A stretch of DNA of 64,000 nt from Lutimaribacter salitolerans (GCF_042677865.1 NZ_JBHUDD010000027.1:186001-250000); one strand, 5' to 3'. Counted from the first letter of the stretch, positions 32,880 through 42,683 are shown. Numbers and translations: made by a program. The notes: generated by a model not told the origin, from the letters alone.

Positions 32880-33674
32880 TCAGTCGGGGCGCACCCGCGC
32901 GGCGGTCTTGTTGGCAAACGCCTCAAGCCGCCCGCGCGAGTCCGGCTGGGTGTTGACGATGCCCGCCACCACGGATTCGGCATAGGCCGCATCCAGCGCC
33001 GACATGTTCTGCATGTGGCTGATGGCCGAGCAGATGGCAAAGTTCGACAGCGGCGGATTGGTCGCGGCGGCGCGCGCGATCTCCAGCGCCTTGGCCTCGG
33101 AATCCTCGACCAGATACTGCGCCAGCCCGACGCTGATCGCCTCGTCACCTTTGTACACACGGCCCGTCAGCATCATGTCGATCATCCGCGCCTTGCCCAC
33201 CAGATCGGCCACCCGGATCGTGGCACCGCCGCCGGTGAACAGGCCGCGCTGCCCCTCGGGCAGGGCGAAATAAGTGCTGTGATCGGCCACGCGGATATGC
33301 GCGGAACTGGCCAGTTCCAGCCCGCCGCCCACAACGGCCCCTTTCAGCGCGGCGATGATCGGCACGCCGCCGTATTCCATCTTGTTGAACGCCTCGTGCC
33401 AGCGCAGGCACAGGTGCATGAATTCCTCGGGGCGGCGATCTTCGGTGTGGTGCTCGACCAGGTCCAGCCCGGCGCAGAAATGCGTGCCCTCGCCGCGCAG
33501 GATCACGGCGCGCGCGCCCATGCGCGGCAGGCGGCTGAACACCTCGACCAGTTCGTCCACCGTGGCGGCGTTCAGCGCGTTGCGCTTGGCGGCACGGTTC
33601 AGCGACACGGTCACGATGCCCTCGTCGTCCACTGCCAGGGCGAGGTTTTCAAGCTGGAAACTGTCAAAATTCAT
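32880..33674 (-). CDS. enoyl-CoA hydratase/isomerase (crotonase)
   Basis: A 264-residue crotonase with both catalytic glutamates in place: GGGLELASSAHIRVAD and FALPEGQRGLFTGGG. The oxyanion segment EGTHFCAGLDLVEHH is also normal. It therefore looks like an active hydratase or isomerase, unlike the family member at 18111-18977. It follows the CoA-transferase gene by 27 bases on the same strand, suggesting a two-gene unit for degrading a CoA-bound acid whose identity is unknown. Confidence 0.88.
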   Translation of the reverse strand: MNFDSFQLENLALAVDDEGIVTVSLNRAAKRNALNAATVDELVEVFSRLPRMGARAVILRGEGTHFCAGLDLVEHHTEDRRPEEFMHLCLRWHEAFNKMEYGGVPIIAALKGAVVGGGLELASSAHIRVADHSTYFALPEGQRGLFTGGGATIRVADLVGKARMIDMMLTGRVYKGDEAISVGLAQYLVEDSEAKALEIARAAATNPPLSNFAICSAISHMQNMSALDAAYAESVVAGIVNTQPDSRGRLEAFANKTAARVRPD

Positions 33675-33701
33675 GGTCTGTCCTTGTTGGTCTCGTGTCG
33701 G

Positions 33702-34790
33702 TCAGCCCTTGCCAAGCTCGGCAAGGATCGCGTCTGTGTCCTGCCCGCGCGTGGGCGCGGCGCGTGCGCGGGGTGGTGCCTGCCCGTCAAACCGGGGGGC
33801 CGGTGCGGCTTGCATCATGCCGCCATCCTGCTGCCAGATCCCGCGCGCGGCGATATGGGCATCCTGCGCGGCACGGTCGGGCGGGTTCACCGGGGCCACG
33901 CAGGCATCGCTGCCGTCAAACAGCGCCACCCAATGCGCCTGTGGCTGGCTGGCAAAGATCGCGGCCAGCCGCTCGGTCTGCGCGGGCCATCTGGCCGGCT
34001 CGAACTGCGCGGCAAAGTCGGGGTCATCCGACAGGCCCAGCTTTTGCAGGAAGATCGCATAGAACTTGGCCTCAAGGCTTTGGACCGAGATGAACTGCCC
34101 GTCGGCGCACGGGTAGCAGCGGCTCCAGTGCGGACCATCCAGCAGGCTTTGGCCCCGCGTCATCGACAGCCCCCCGGCAGCGCCCAGCGACATCAGCAGG
34201 TTCATCATATGGGCCGAACCATCGACGATGGCCGCATCCACCACGGTGCCCTGCCCGGTGCGCCCGGCGCGGATGATCCCGGCCAGCATCCCCGCCACCA
34301 GATACAGCGCCCCGCCGCCGATATCGCCTGCCATCGTGGGCGGCGTGAACGGCGGCTGCCCGGGCGGTGAGGCATACCAAAGCGCGCCAGACAGCGCGAC
34401 ATAGTTCAGGTCATGCCCCGCCTGCTGGCTGCGCGGCCCGTCCTGCCCCCAGCCGGTCATCCGGCCATAGACCAGCGCGGGGTTCAGCGCATGGGCGGCC
34501 TCGGGTCCAAGGCCCAGACGCTCCATCACGCCGGGGCGGAACCCCTCGATCAGGCCATCGGCCCGCGCGATCAGGCGTTTGACCACGTCCAGATCGCCGG
34601 GGTCTTTCAGATCCAGCGCGATCGCGCGTTTGCCGCGATCCAGCAGGTTGCGCGCGGGTGCCCCCGGCGCGCTACCGCCGCCCTTGCGGTGCACCACGAT
34701 CACATCGGCCCCCAGATCGGCCAGCATCATGGCGGCAAAGGGGCCGGGGCCCAGTCCTTCGATCTCGATGATGCGGATACCGTCCAGCAT
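33702..34790 (-). CDS. CaiB/BaiF family CoA-transferase
   Basis: A 362-residue class III CoA-transferase or alpha-methylacyl-CoA racemase. Landmarks are MLDGIRIIEIEGLGPGPFAA, MLADLGADVIVVHRKGGG, RNLLDRGKRAIALDLKDP, LIEGFRPGVMERLGLGP and AGDIGGGALYLVAGML. The aligned catalytic Asp is expected in the DIGGGALY region; racemases of this fold use the neighbouring His/Asp pair. The ATG at 34790 follows GGGGAGGGGCC. It shares a probable operon with the crotonase downstream. Its length is closer to racemases (about 360-380) than to 400-residue transferases. Confidence 0.85.
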   Translation of the reverse strand: MLDGIRIIEIEGLGPGPFAAMMLADLGADVIVVHRKGGGSAPGAPARNLLDRGKRAIALDLKDPGDLDVVKRLIARADGLIEGFRPGVMERLGLGPEAAHALNPALVYGRMTGWGQDGPRSQQAGHDLNYVALSGALWYASPPGQPPFTPPTMAGDIGGGALYLVAGMLAGIIRAGRTGQGTVVDAAIVDGSAHMMNLLMSLGAAGGLSMTRGQSLLDGPHWSRCYPCADGQFISVQSLEAKFYAIFLQKLGLSDDPDFAAQFEPARWPAQTERLAAIFASQPQAHWVALFDGSDACVAPVNPPDRAAQDAHIAARGIWQQDGGMMQAAPAPRFDGQAPPRARAAPTRGQDTDAILAELGKG

Positions 34791-34893
34791 GGCCCCTCCC
34801 CCTGCGCAGCTTGCCGCATTAACGGCATCTGCGCGGGGGGTTGCAAGCCGGGCGGCAAAAAATGACGCAAGGTAGGCGCGGCGCACCCGCCCG

Positions 34894-35703
34894 CTACTTG
34901 ATCCCTGCGCGCATGAAGCTTTGCACGAACTGGCGCTGGAACAGCAGGAACGCGATCAGCAGCGGCGCCGATGTCATCAGCGTGGCGGCATTGATCACCG
35001 CCCATTCGATGCCGGAATCGCTGGTCGAGAAAATGCTCAGTCCCACGGTCACGGGCCGGGTCTCGACCGAGTTGGTGACGATCAGCGGCCACAGGAAATT
35101 GTTCCAGTGATGGCTGACCGACACCAACCCGTAGGCCAGGTAGATCGGCTTGGCCAGCGGCACATAGACCCGCCACAGGATCGTCAGAGGCCCTGCGCCC
35201 TCGATCCGGGCGGCTTCGTCCAGCTCTTTCGGCACGGTCATGAAGGTCTGTCGGATCAGGAACACGCCAAACCCCGACGCGACATAGGGCAAGGCGATGG
35301 CCGCGATGGTATCGACCAGCCCCAGCGCGCCGATGGTGCGGTAATTCTCGACGATCAGGATGTCGGGCATCACCAGCAGTTGCAGCAGCACCAGCGAAAA
35401 CAGGATGTCGCGCCCCGGAAAGCGATAGCGCGCAAAGCCGTAAGCCGCCAGCGTGCACAGCACGAACTGGCACACCACGATGCCGGTCACAAGGATGAAG
35501 GTGTTCAGGAAATACCGCGCAAACGGGGCCGCGTTCCACGCCTTTGCAAAATTCTCGACCGTCAGCGGCGCGGTCAGCACGAACCGCGCCTCGAACTCGG
35601 ACGGATGCACCGCCGTCCAGATCGCATAGACCAGCGGCAGCACCCAGACGATGGCCAGAACCACCGCGCCGGTGGTCATCAGGATACGGTCGAACCCGGT
35701 CAT
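34894..35703 (-). CDS. carbohydrate ABC transporter permease, UgpE/MalG type
   Basis: A 269-residue inner-membrane permease with six helices. The EAA loop is ELDEAARIEGAGPLTILWRV followed by YVPLAKP. The C-terminal LLFQRQFVQSFMRAGIK is typical of UgpE/MalG. Its start overlaps the stop of the partner permease by four bases. It ends the five-gene unit led by the DeoR-family regulator. Confidence 0.9.
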   Translation of the reverse strand: MTGFDRILMTTGAVVLAIVWVLPLVYAIWTAVHPSEFEARFVLTAPLTVENFAKAWNAAPFARYFLNTFILVTGIVVCQFVLCTLAAYGFARYRFPGRDILFSLVLLQLLVMPDILIVENYRTIGALGLVDTIAAIALPYVASGFGVFLIRQTFMTVPKELDEAARIEGAGPLTILWRVYVPLAKPIYLAYGLVSVSHHWNNFLWPLIVTNSVETRPVTVGLSIFSTSDSGIEWAVINAATLMTSAPLLIAFLLFQRQFVQSFMRAGIK

Positions 35704-36572
35704 TTGTAATGCACCCTGCGGTCGAACAGGAAAAACTGCCCGATCGCCAGCACCCCCAGCAGTGCCAGCATCGCCACGGTCAGCGTCGCGCCATAGGCGG
35801 TGTCCCAGAACCGGAACGAGGTTTCATAGATGTAATACAGCAGCAGCGACGACGCATTGTCCGGCCCGCCCCCCGTCAGGATGAAGATGTGATCGACCAG
35901 CCGAAAGGCGTTGATCACCGCGTTGATCGACACGAACAGCGTGGTCGGCATCATCAGCGGAAAGGTGATGCGGCGAAAGATCGTCCAGCCGCCCGCGCCT
36001 TCGATCCTTGCGGCCTCGGCCAGTTGCGGCGGGATGGCCTGCAACGCGGCAAGGTAGAAGATCATGAAGAACCCCGCCTCTTTCCAGATCGACACCACGA
36101 TGATGGCCGCCAATGCGGTATCCGGACTGCCCAGCAGGTTTGTCTGGCCATAGCCAAAGGCCCCCAGCACCTGATCGATCAGGCCGAAACCGGGGGTGTA
36201 GAAAAACAGCCAGATGTTCGCCACCGCGATTAGCGGCAGAACCGTCGGCGTGAAATAGGCCATGCGCACCAGCGACCGCCCCGCAAAGGCGCGGTTGACG
36301 AACAGCGCCATGGCGATGGACAGCGCGATGGAAACCGGGATGGTGCCCAGTGCGAACCACAGATTGTTGACCAGCACCTGCCAGAACACCGGGTCGCCGA
36401 TCATCCGCTCGTAATTGTCCAGCCCCACGAACTCGGATGGGCGCCGCCCGCGCGGGGTGGAAAAGAAACTGTTCCAGACCGTCGTGACCGCAGGCACATG
36501 GGTGAACAGAAAGATGAACGCCAGCGCCGGGGTCAGCAACAGCCAGCCATGTATCCATTGGCGCGACAGCAT
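35700..36572 (-). CDS. sugar ABC transporter permease, UgpA/MalF type
   Basis: A 290-residue permease with six helices. The EAA loop appears as QLAEAARIEGAGGWTIFRRI followed by FPLMMP. The N-terminal WNSFFSTPRGRRPSEFVGLD segment is typical of UgpA. Sixty bases separate it from the binding-protein gene, and it overlaps the second permease by four bases. Confidence 0.9.
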   Translation of the reverse strand: MLSRQWIHGWLLLTPALAFIFLFTHVPAVTTVWNSFFSTPRGRRPSEFVGLDNYERMIGDPVFWQVLVNNLWFALGTIPVSIALSIAMALFVNRAFAGRSLVRMAYFTPTVLPLIAVANIWLFFYTPGFGLIDQVLGAFGYGQTNLLGSPDTALAAIIVVSIWKEAGFFMIFYLAALQAIPPQLAEAARIEGAGGWTIFRRITFPLMMPTTLFVSINAVINAFRLVDHIFILTGGGPDNASSLLLYYIYETSFRFWDTAYGATLTVAMLALLGVLAIGQFFLFDRRVHYK

Positions 36573-36632
36573 CGGGGCGTCCTTTCAAGGTAGGGAAACG
36601 GGCGGGCCAGCGCGGCCCGCCCGCAAGGTCAT

Positions 36633-37922
36633 TCAGCGATAGGCGGCCAGGATCGCGTCTGCCTGCGCCTGCGCCTCGGCCAGAGCCTCGGCCGCCGGTT
36701 TGGTGCCTGTGATGGCCGCGGCCAGCGCATCGTTGAAGATCTGCGTGATGCGCTGGTTTTCATAGGTCGACAGCTCGGCCACCGCATGCTCCAGCTGATC
36801 GCGCGCCACCAGAACGGCGGGGAAGTCGGCGGCATAGTCTTTCATCGTGTCGGTTTCCCACGTTGCAGGGCGCGGCGCGACATAGCCGGTTGCCATGGTC
36901 CACTTGGCCGACTGCTCGGGCAGGGTGATCCACTTGATGAAATCAACGGCGGCGGCCAGTTGCTCGTCGCTGGAACCTTCGAACAGGTAGAAGTTGCCGC
37001 CACCCGTGGGCGCGCCGCGACGCTTGTTGGCAGGCAGCATGGCCACGCCGAAGTCGAACGGCGCGTTGTCGCGCACGTTGGTCAGGTTGCCCGTGGTGGT
37101 CCACATCATCGCGGTCTGGCCCTCAAAGAACGCCTTGGGGGTGGCGCCCCATTCCACGATGCCGGGCTCCATCACGCCATGCTCGGTCGACAGCGACACC
37201 AGGTATTCCAGCGCCTCGACCACGGCGGGGTCGTCGAAATTGGTCTCGTTGCCGTCCGAATTGGCCAGGATCACGTCGTTCTGCGTGGTCAGACCCTGAA
37301 ACAGCCAATAGGGAAAGCCCGAGGTCGGAATGCGCACGCCCCACTGGCTGACATTGCCGTTGTCGTCCTTCCTGGTCAGGGTCTTGCCCATCTCGACCAT
37401 CTCTTCCCAGGTCGCGGGGGGCGTTTCGGGGTCAAGACCGGCCTCGGCAAACGCTTCCTTGTTCCAGTACAGAACCGGGGTCGAGCGCTGGAACGGGATG
37501 CCATAGGTCTTGCCGCCGGTCTGGCTGTTTTCCATGAAGGCGGGGTAAAAGCCGTCCAGCCATGCGCGGTCTTCATCGGTGGTGATGAAATCGTCGAACG
37601 GCAGGATCAGCCCTTCGTCCAGCAGGGTGAACATATCCGCCGACAGCGCCACCGAAAGCTGCGGGGCATTGCCGCCGCGCGCCGCGGTGATCACCTTGGT
37701 GATCGTGTCCTGATAGCTGCCGGCATAGACCGCATCGATGCTGATGTCGGGGTTGGCGGCCAGGTATTCATCGGTCAGCGACTGGATGACTTCGGCCGCG
37801 CCGCCGCCGACGGCGACGGGGAAATAGAATTGCAGGTCGGTGGCACGCGCCGGTGCCGCCGCAGTGATGGCAAGTGCGGCCGCAGCAGCCGCGCCTTTGA
37901 GGATATTGGCAAGCATGGTCAT
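36633..37922 (-). CDS. UgpB-like extracellular solute-binding protein
   Basis: A 429-residue family 1 binding protein with signal peptide (KGAAAAAALAITAAAPARA). Segments closely resemble E. coli UgpB: STPVLYWNKEAFAEAGLDPE, TTTGNLTNVRDNAPFDFGVA and GGGNFYLFEGSSDEQLAAAV. Glycerol-3-phosphate or a glycerophosphodiester is the likely ligand by family, though other polyols or sugars are possible. It overlaps the ATPase stop by four bases. Confidence in the class is high; confidence in the ligand is moderate. Confidence 0.88.
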   Translation of the reverse strand: MTMLANILKGAAAAAALAITAAAPARATDLQFYFPVAVGGGAAEVIQSLTDEYLAANPDISIDAVYAGSYQDTITKVITAARGGNAPQLSVALSADMFTLLDEGLILPFDDFITTDEDRAWLDGFYPAFMENSQTGGKTYGIPFQRSTPVLYWNKEAFAEAGLDPETPPATWEEMVEMGKTLTRKDDNGNVSQWGVRIPTSGFPYWLFQGLTTQNDVILANSDGNETNFDDPAVVEALEYLVSLSTEHGVMEPGIVEWGATPKAFFEGQTAMMWTTTGNLTNVRDNAPFDFGVAMLPANKRRGAPTGGGNFYLFEGSSDEQLAAAVDFIKWITLPEQSAKWTMATGYVAPRPATWETDTMKDYAADFPAVLVARDQLEHAVAELSTYENQRITQIFNDALAAAITGTKPAAEALAEAQAQADAILAAYR

Positions 37923-39079
37923 GGAGTCCTTTGGTTGAGAACGGGCGCATCCGCGCCGGGAGTGGCCACCGGCAGTCCGGTCCGGGCCAGCAACGACACC
38001 GGGTCGGGCACGGTAACGCGCGCCCCCGTCCCGGCATCGAAGAGGTGAAAATCATCCGCCGCGACCGCAATCGCAGCCGTGCCGCCGGGCGCGGGCATGG
38101 CATGGCCCGGCACCCGCATCAGCACCGGCGCATCGCCGATGCGCCCCTGCACCAGCGCATCCGCGCCCAGGTATTCCGCGCCGGTCACGGTCATCGTCAG
38201 CGCGGCAGGGCCATTGGTCGGACCGGCGGCCGGGTGCATCGCCTCGGGGCGGATGCCCACCAGCACCGAGGCGCCCAGCGCCTGTTCCAGCACCGCACCC
38301 GCCTGCCCCAATGCGGCGGCGGGGATCAGGTTCATCGGCGGCGTGCCGATAAAGCGCGCGGCAAAGGTCGTGGCGGGCCGTTCATACAGCGCCTCGGGCG
38401 AGGCCGCCTGCTCCACCCGACCGGCATTCATCAGCACCACCTGATCGGCCATGGTGATCGCCTCGACCTGATCATGGGTGACGTAGATCATCGTGAATCC
38501 CAATTCGCGCTGCAACGCGCGCAGCTCGGTCCGCATGGTCTGGCGCAGCTTGGCATCCAGGTTCGACAGCGGCTCATCCATCAGGCAGATCGAGCGTTTG
38601 GCAATCACCGCCCGCCCCAGCGCCACGCGCTGCTGCTGCCCGCCCGACAGCGCGGCGGGCTTGCGGTCCAGCAGATCGCTCAGCCCCAGCAGGGACGCCA
38701 CACGCTCCAGCCGGTCCTGCCGTTCGGCGCGTTTCACCCCGCGTGTGCGCAGGCCGAAGATGATGTTCTCCGCCACGCTCAGATGTGGAAACAGCGCGTA
38801 GGACTGGAACACCATCGACAGGTCGCGCTTGTCCGCCGGTCTTTTGGTCACATCCGCGCCGCCGATCAGCACCCGGCCCGCGCTGGCCGCCTCCAGCCCC
38901 GCAACGATGCGCAGCAAGGTGGATTTGCCACAGCCCGACGGGCCCAGAAGCGCGGTAAAGCTGCCCGGCGCGACATCCACGCTGACACCGTCCAGCGCCG
39001 TTGTGTCGCCCCAGCGTTTCACGATCCCGTCCAGCCGCACCGCGCGGCCCGCCGCTCCCTGCGTCATTGCCTGTGTCAT
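37919..39079 (-). CDS. UgpC/MalK-like ABC transporter ATPase
   Basis: A 386-residue CUT1-type ATPase. Walker A GPSGCGKST, signature LSGGQQQR, Walker B ICLMDEPLSNLDAKLR and switch VTHDQVEAITM are intact. The C-terminal regulatory TOBE region contains VLVGIRPEAMHP and FDAGTGARVTVPDP. Its ATG overlaps the regulator gene stop by four bases. Confidence 0.9.
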   Translation of the reverse strand: MTQAMTQGAAGRAVRLDGIVKRWGDTTALDGVSVDVAPGSFTALLGPSGCGKSTLLRIVAGLEAASAGRVLIGGADVTKRPADKRDLSMVFQSYALFPHLSVAENIIFGLRTRGVKRAERQDRLERVASLLGLSDLLDRKPAALSGGQQQRVALGRAVIAKRSICLMDEPLSNLDAKLRQTMRTELRALQRELGFTMIYVTHDQVEAITMADQVVLMNAGRVEQAASPEALYERPATTFAARFIGTPPMNLIPAAALGQAGAVLEQALGASVLVGIRPEAMHPAAGPTNGPAALTMTVTGAEYLGADALVQGRIGDAPVLMRVPGHAMPAPGGTAAIAVAADDFHLFDAGTGARVTVPDPVSLLARTGLPVATPGADAPVLNQRTP

Positions 39080-39873
39080 GCAACCTCCTGCGCGATGTGC
39101 AGGGCGGTGCCCCGCGCCGCCAGCGCCCGCGCCAGCGCGTCGGGCGGGGTCACGTCGCAGATCACCTGATCGACATCGGTGATATGGCCGCCGCGCACAT
39201 GCGCCGCCCGCCCGAACTTGGTGCCATCCAGCAACAGCACCGACCGGCGGCAGTTGCGCAGGATCGCCAGCCGCGCCGCCACCTCTTCCTCGGTGAAATC
39301 CAGCAGCGTGCCATCCTCGGCCACCCCCGCCACGCCGAAGAGGCCGATATCCACCTGATAGCGCGCAAAGAATGCCTGCGTCTGCGGGCCAAGAATGTCG
39401 CGATCACCGGGCCGCACCGTGCCGCCGGGCACATGCACGGTCCAGCCTTCACGGTCGCAGGCAAAGATCGCGATGTTCAGGTTGTTGGTCACAACCGTCA
39501 GGTCAGTCTGATCCTGCAGGGCCTGCACGGCAAATTCCGGCGTCGTGCCGATCGACACGGCAATCGACGCACCCGACGCAACCTCGCGCGAGAACATCTG
39601 CGCGATCCGGGCCTTGGCCCCTTCGTTCAGGCTGCGCCGCGCACCATAGCCCAGATTGCCCGCGCGCGGGGCCTCGACCCCGCCATGCACGCGCCGCAGC
39701 ATCCCGCCCTCGCACAGCAGATTGACATCGCGCCGGATCGTCTGGGTCGACACGCCATAGATCTGCGCAAAGCGCTCGATGGTCACATGACGCTCGTCAT
39801 GCACACGGCGCAGCATGTCGCTCTGCCGATCCGAAAACCGCTTGGCCTGCCAGTCCATCCCGCTCCCCCGCAA
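39076..39873 (-). CDS. DeoR/GlpR-family transcriptional regulator
   Basis: A 265-residue repressor. The N-terminal winged helix-turn-helix reads ERFAQIYGVSTQTIRRDVNL with LLCEGGMLRRVHGG. The C-terminal sugar-phosphate sensor domain contains SIAVSIGTTPEFAVQAL, ILGPQTQAFFARYQVDIGLF and a CRRSVLLLDGTKFGR segment. GlpR-type members respond to glycerol-3-phosphate. It leads the transporter genes and overlaps the ATPase start, so it probably regulates its own operon. Confidence 0.9.
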   Translation of the reverse strand: MRGSGMDWQAKRFSDRQSDMLRRVHDERHVTIERFAQIYGVSTQTIRRDVNLLCEGGMLRRVHGGVEAPRAGNLGYGARRSLNEGAKARIAQMFSREVASGASIAVSIGTTPEFAVQALQDQTDLTVVTNNLNIAIFACDREGWTVHVPGGTVRPGDRDILGPQTQAFFARYQVDIGLFGVAGVAEDGTLLDFTEEEVAARLAILRNCRRSVLLLDGTKFGRAAHVRGGHITDVDQVICDVTPPDALARALAARGTALHIAQEVA

Positions 39874-40112
39874 TCACACAGGAAGGAGTTTCATGCTCAG
39901 ATGAACCTCAAGGCACATTCATATGAAAGGTTTGTGAAGTTTTGACCGGGTGCGACTTGTTCGCCTTCCAGACAGCCAGAGCCACCTTATCGCCTTCAAA
40001 ACACCCGCTCTCCGCCTTTCTTGAAATTCGAAAATCATGTAACGTTTTAAAGAATTTCGTCTCGATACACCGCCTGAAAGTTCTTCCCTTATTTCTAACG
40101 GGAACCTTGCAA

Positions 40113-41540
40113 ATGATGCGTCTACTTTGTCTTCTTGGCCTCATCCTTGCTCTCGCCTTGCCGCCAACACGGGGGGCAGCACAGGACTACGCTCAGCTTT
40201 TCCGGAGCTTTGAGGCACGGTTGCTGACACAGCAGGACAAGAGATTCCTGCAAACCGCGCTCGCGTTCGAAGGTCACTATAGCGGTCTACTGGACGGCGA
40301 TTGGGGCCGCATCAGCCAGCGCGCGCTGCAAGACTACACCTTGCAGACCTTTGGGACTCCGGCCGAAGACTGGCACATGGCGTTTCTGGCTTGGTCCTTT
40401 TTTGACAGGTACCAACAGGATGGATGGGATATGCGGTATTTCGCACCCATGGGCATGTCGGTGCTGTTACCGGACAAAACATTGATCAACGATCCGCCCT
40501 CGAACAACTTCGTAAATCTACGACATGCGCGGAGCAGCCTGTCCATATCGCTGGGAATTCTGACCGAGCGTACAGCACAAAGCGTGCATGACTTCACCCT
40601 GCGCCAGCATCTATCGAGAACCGAGCCTTACAGAGTGCGAAAACGCAATATCGCCGTCACATCAGTGACCGAATCCGACGGTTCCAGCCTGTACACGCGC
40701 TCCAATTTTATCAACGGGGCCTGGTCGACCATCATGCTGTCAGCCGATCAGGGTGACCATGCCGTGTTGATGGCCGTAGCCGCCAGCATCTCGATCGGTA
40801 GAGCCGCTCCAATCTCGACAACACCGAATGGGCGCCTTGAACAGGCGATCATGCGCACTACCGCCCTTTTGGAGAACGAAGACTTCGACAACACCCCGGC
40901 ACCACCCGCCCAAGACACAGCCCGCCCCGAAGGCACGCGATCGGGCAGTGGTTTCATCGTGTCGCCCCAAGGCCACGTCCTGACCAATGCGCATGTGGTG
41001 GACGGATGCCAGACCATCACAATTGACGGCACTTCGGCCAAACTGATCGAAAGCTCGGACGACTTTGACCTCGCCCTGTTGCAGTCGACTGGACTGCAGG
41101 GCAGGACATCGGCGGTATTCTCAGCCAGTCCGGCCGTGCTGAATTCCGATGTAACGGCGGTGGGTTATCCTTATGCAGGGTTGCTGGGCGGGCTCAATGT
41201 CACGCGCGGTGCGGTGTCCTCGCTAAAGGGGTTGGGCGGCGACTCGACCACGATGCAGATAACTGCACCGGTGCAGACCGGAAACTCGGGCGGACCATTG
41301 CTCGGGGCGCAGGGTCAGGTGGTCGGAGTTGTCGTCTCCAAGCTCGATGTGTTGAAGATGGTGGAAGTTACGGGCGACATACCGCAGAACGTTAACTTCG
41401 CAGTCAGAGGTGAGATTGCAAAACTGTTTCTGGCCCAGAACGGCGTAACCCCGAAACTCGACCTGTCAAATGATCCGATGTCCCCCGAGGCTCTGGCAGC
41501 AGCAGCGCAGGATTTCACTGCATTCATTGCCTGTGACTGA
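40113..41540 (+). CDS. exported trypsin-like serine protease with N-terminal domain
   Basis: A 475-residue exported S1C-like protease. The signal peptide MMRLLCLLGLILALALPPTR ends near AAQ. Residues about 35-80 (KRFLQTALAFEGHYSGLLDG, DWGRISQRALQDYTL) look like a peptidoglycan-binding repeat. The middle 100-260 is unassigned. The catalytic triad is His294 (LTNAHVVDGC), Asp319 (DDFDLALLQ) and Ser392 (TGNSGGPLL). No PDZ domain is visible, unlike DegP. The gene and its 239-base leader are AT-richer than the neighbours. An upstream in-frame extension to 39942 lacks signal character, so 40113 is preferred. Confidence 0.88.
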   Translation: MMRLLCLLGLILALALPPTRGAAQDYAQLFRSFEARLLTQQDKRFLQTALAFEGHYSGLLDGDWGRISQRALQDYTLQTFGTPAEDWHMAFLAWSFFDRYQQDGWDMRYFAPMGMSVLLPDKTLINDPPSNNFVNLRHARSSLSISLGILTERTAQSVHDFTLRQHLSRTEPYRVRKRNIAVTSVTESDGSSLYTRSNFINGAWSTIMLSADQGDHAVLMAVAASISIGRAAPISTTPNGRLEQAIMRTTALLENEDFDNTPAPPAQDTARPEGTRSGSGFIVSPQGHVLTNAHVVDGCQTITIDGTSAKLIESSDDFDLALLQSTGLQGRTSAVFSASPAVLNSDVTAVGYPYAGLLGGLNVTRGAVSSLKGLGGDSTTMQITAPVQTGNSGGPLLGAQGQVVGVVVSKLDVLKMVEVTGDIPQNVNFAVRGEIAKLFLAQNGVTPKLDLSNDPMSPEALAAAAQDFTAFIACD

Positions 41541-41687
41541 CAGGCAGGATCTTTCGGCCAACGCGTTCAACTGCCCGAACCGCATCAATCAATAGTCAGC
41601 TAAGACCTGACAAACGCACCAGTCCACATTTCGGCCTTGCGCCTGCGCACTGATCTCCCCTCGACAGCGCGGCACCCCTGCCCCACG

Positions 41688-42599
41688 ATGCGCGTCATGA
41701 GCCGCATCAATCTTGACCAGTTGAAGACCTTTCTGTGCGTGGTCCGTCAGGGCGGGGTGCGCCGTGCCGCGACCGCCATGCACCTGACCCAGCCTGCCGT
41801 CACCGCCCGCATCCGCAATCTCGAAGACAGCCTTGGCTGTGCGCTGTTCGACCGCAGCGGCGGCACCATGCGGCTGACCAAGCGGGGCGAACGCCTGCTG
41901 CGCTATGCCGAGGAGTTCGAGCATCTGACCGAACTGGTCGCGCGCGACGTGATCGACCCGGCGGGGCTGGATGGTCACCTGCGCCTTGGCGTGTCCGAGA
42001 CCATCGCCCAATGCTGGCTGCCGGACCTGATCACGCGGCTGCACCGGCACTACCCCAAGCTCGAGATTGAATTCAACGTCGACATCTCGTCCAACCTGCG
42101 CGCAGGCTTGATGGATCAGGAGATTGATCTGGCCATCCTTCTGGGTCCGATCTCGGAACACACGGTCGAGAACATCGACCTGCCGGGGTTCGCGCTGGCC
42201 TGGTATGTCGCCGCCGATGCGCCCGATCTGCCTGGCGCGGCCTTTCTGGGCGGGCGGCCCGTCCTGACCTATGCGCGCAACACCCGCCCCTACCGCGAGA
42301 TCCGCGCGCAACTGATCGCGCAACAGGGGCCGGGCGTGGCGATCTTTCCTTCATCATCCCTGTCGGCCTGCTTTCGGCTGGTCGAGGCGAACCTCGGCGT
42401 CGCCGCCCTGCCCCGCGCGCTTGGCGCGCCCTTCGTGGCACAGGGCCGCATCCGCGAATTCGACCCCGGCTGGCACCCGAACCCCTTGCGCTTTACCGCG
42501 TCCTACATGGGTGAACCGCGCAGCCAGCTGGCCGAAACCGCCGCGCGCATGGCCCGCGACGTGGCGATGGATTACGACAAGGCGCAGGCCAGCGTATAA
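41688..42599 (+). CDS. LysR-family transcriptional regulator
   Basis: A 303-residue LysR regulator. The helix-turn-helix near the N-terminus (QGGVRRAATAMHLTQPAVTA, RIRNLEDSLGCALFDRSGG) and the effector domain from about residue 95 (LRLGVSETIAQCWLPDLITR) are normal. The ATG at 41688 or 41697 may be used; neither has a strong Shine-Dalgarno site. It precedes the DUF1445-TRAP-pxpBC genes on the same strand with an 84-base AT-rich gap and is the obvious candidate regulator. Confidence 0.9.
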   Translation: MRVMSRINLDQLKTFLCVVRQGGVRRAATAMHLTQPAVTARIRNLEDSLGCALFDRSGGTMRLTKRGERLLRYAEEFEHLTELVARDVIDPAGLDGHLRLGVSETIAQCWLPDLITRLHRHYPKLEIEFNVDISSNLRAGLMDQEIDLAILLGPISEHTVENIDLPGFALAWYVAADAPDLPGAAFLGGRPVLTYARNTRPYREIRAQLIAQQGPGVAIFPSSSLSACFRLVEANLGVAALPRALGAPFVAQGRIREFDPGWHPNPLRFTASYMGEPRSQLAETAARMARDVAMDYDKAQASV

Positions 42600-42683
42600 G
42601 GAATATCTATCACATCCTAGAAATTTTTTCGATTTGCATTTATACCCGGACACAGCGACCCTTGCTGCATGAAGGGAGAGCCG

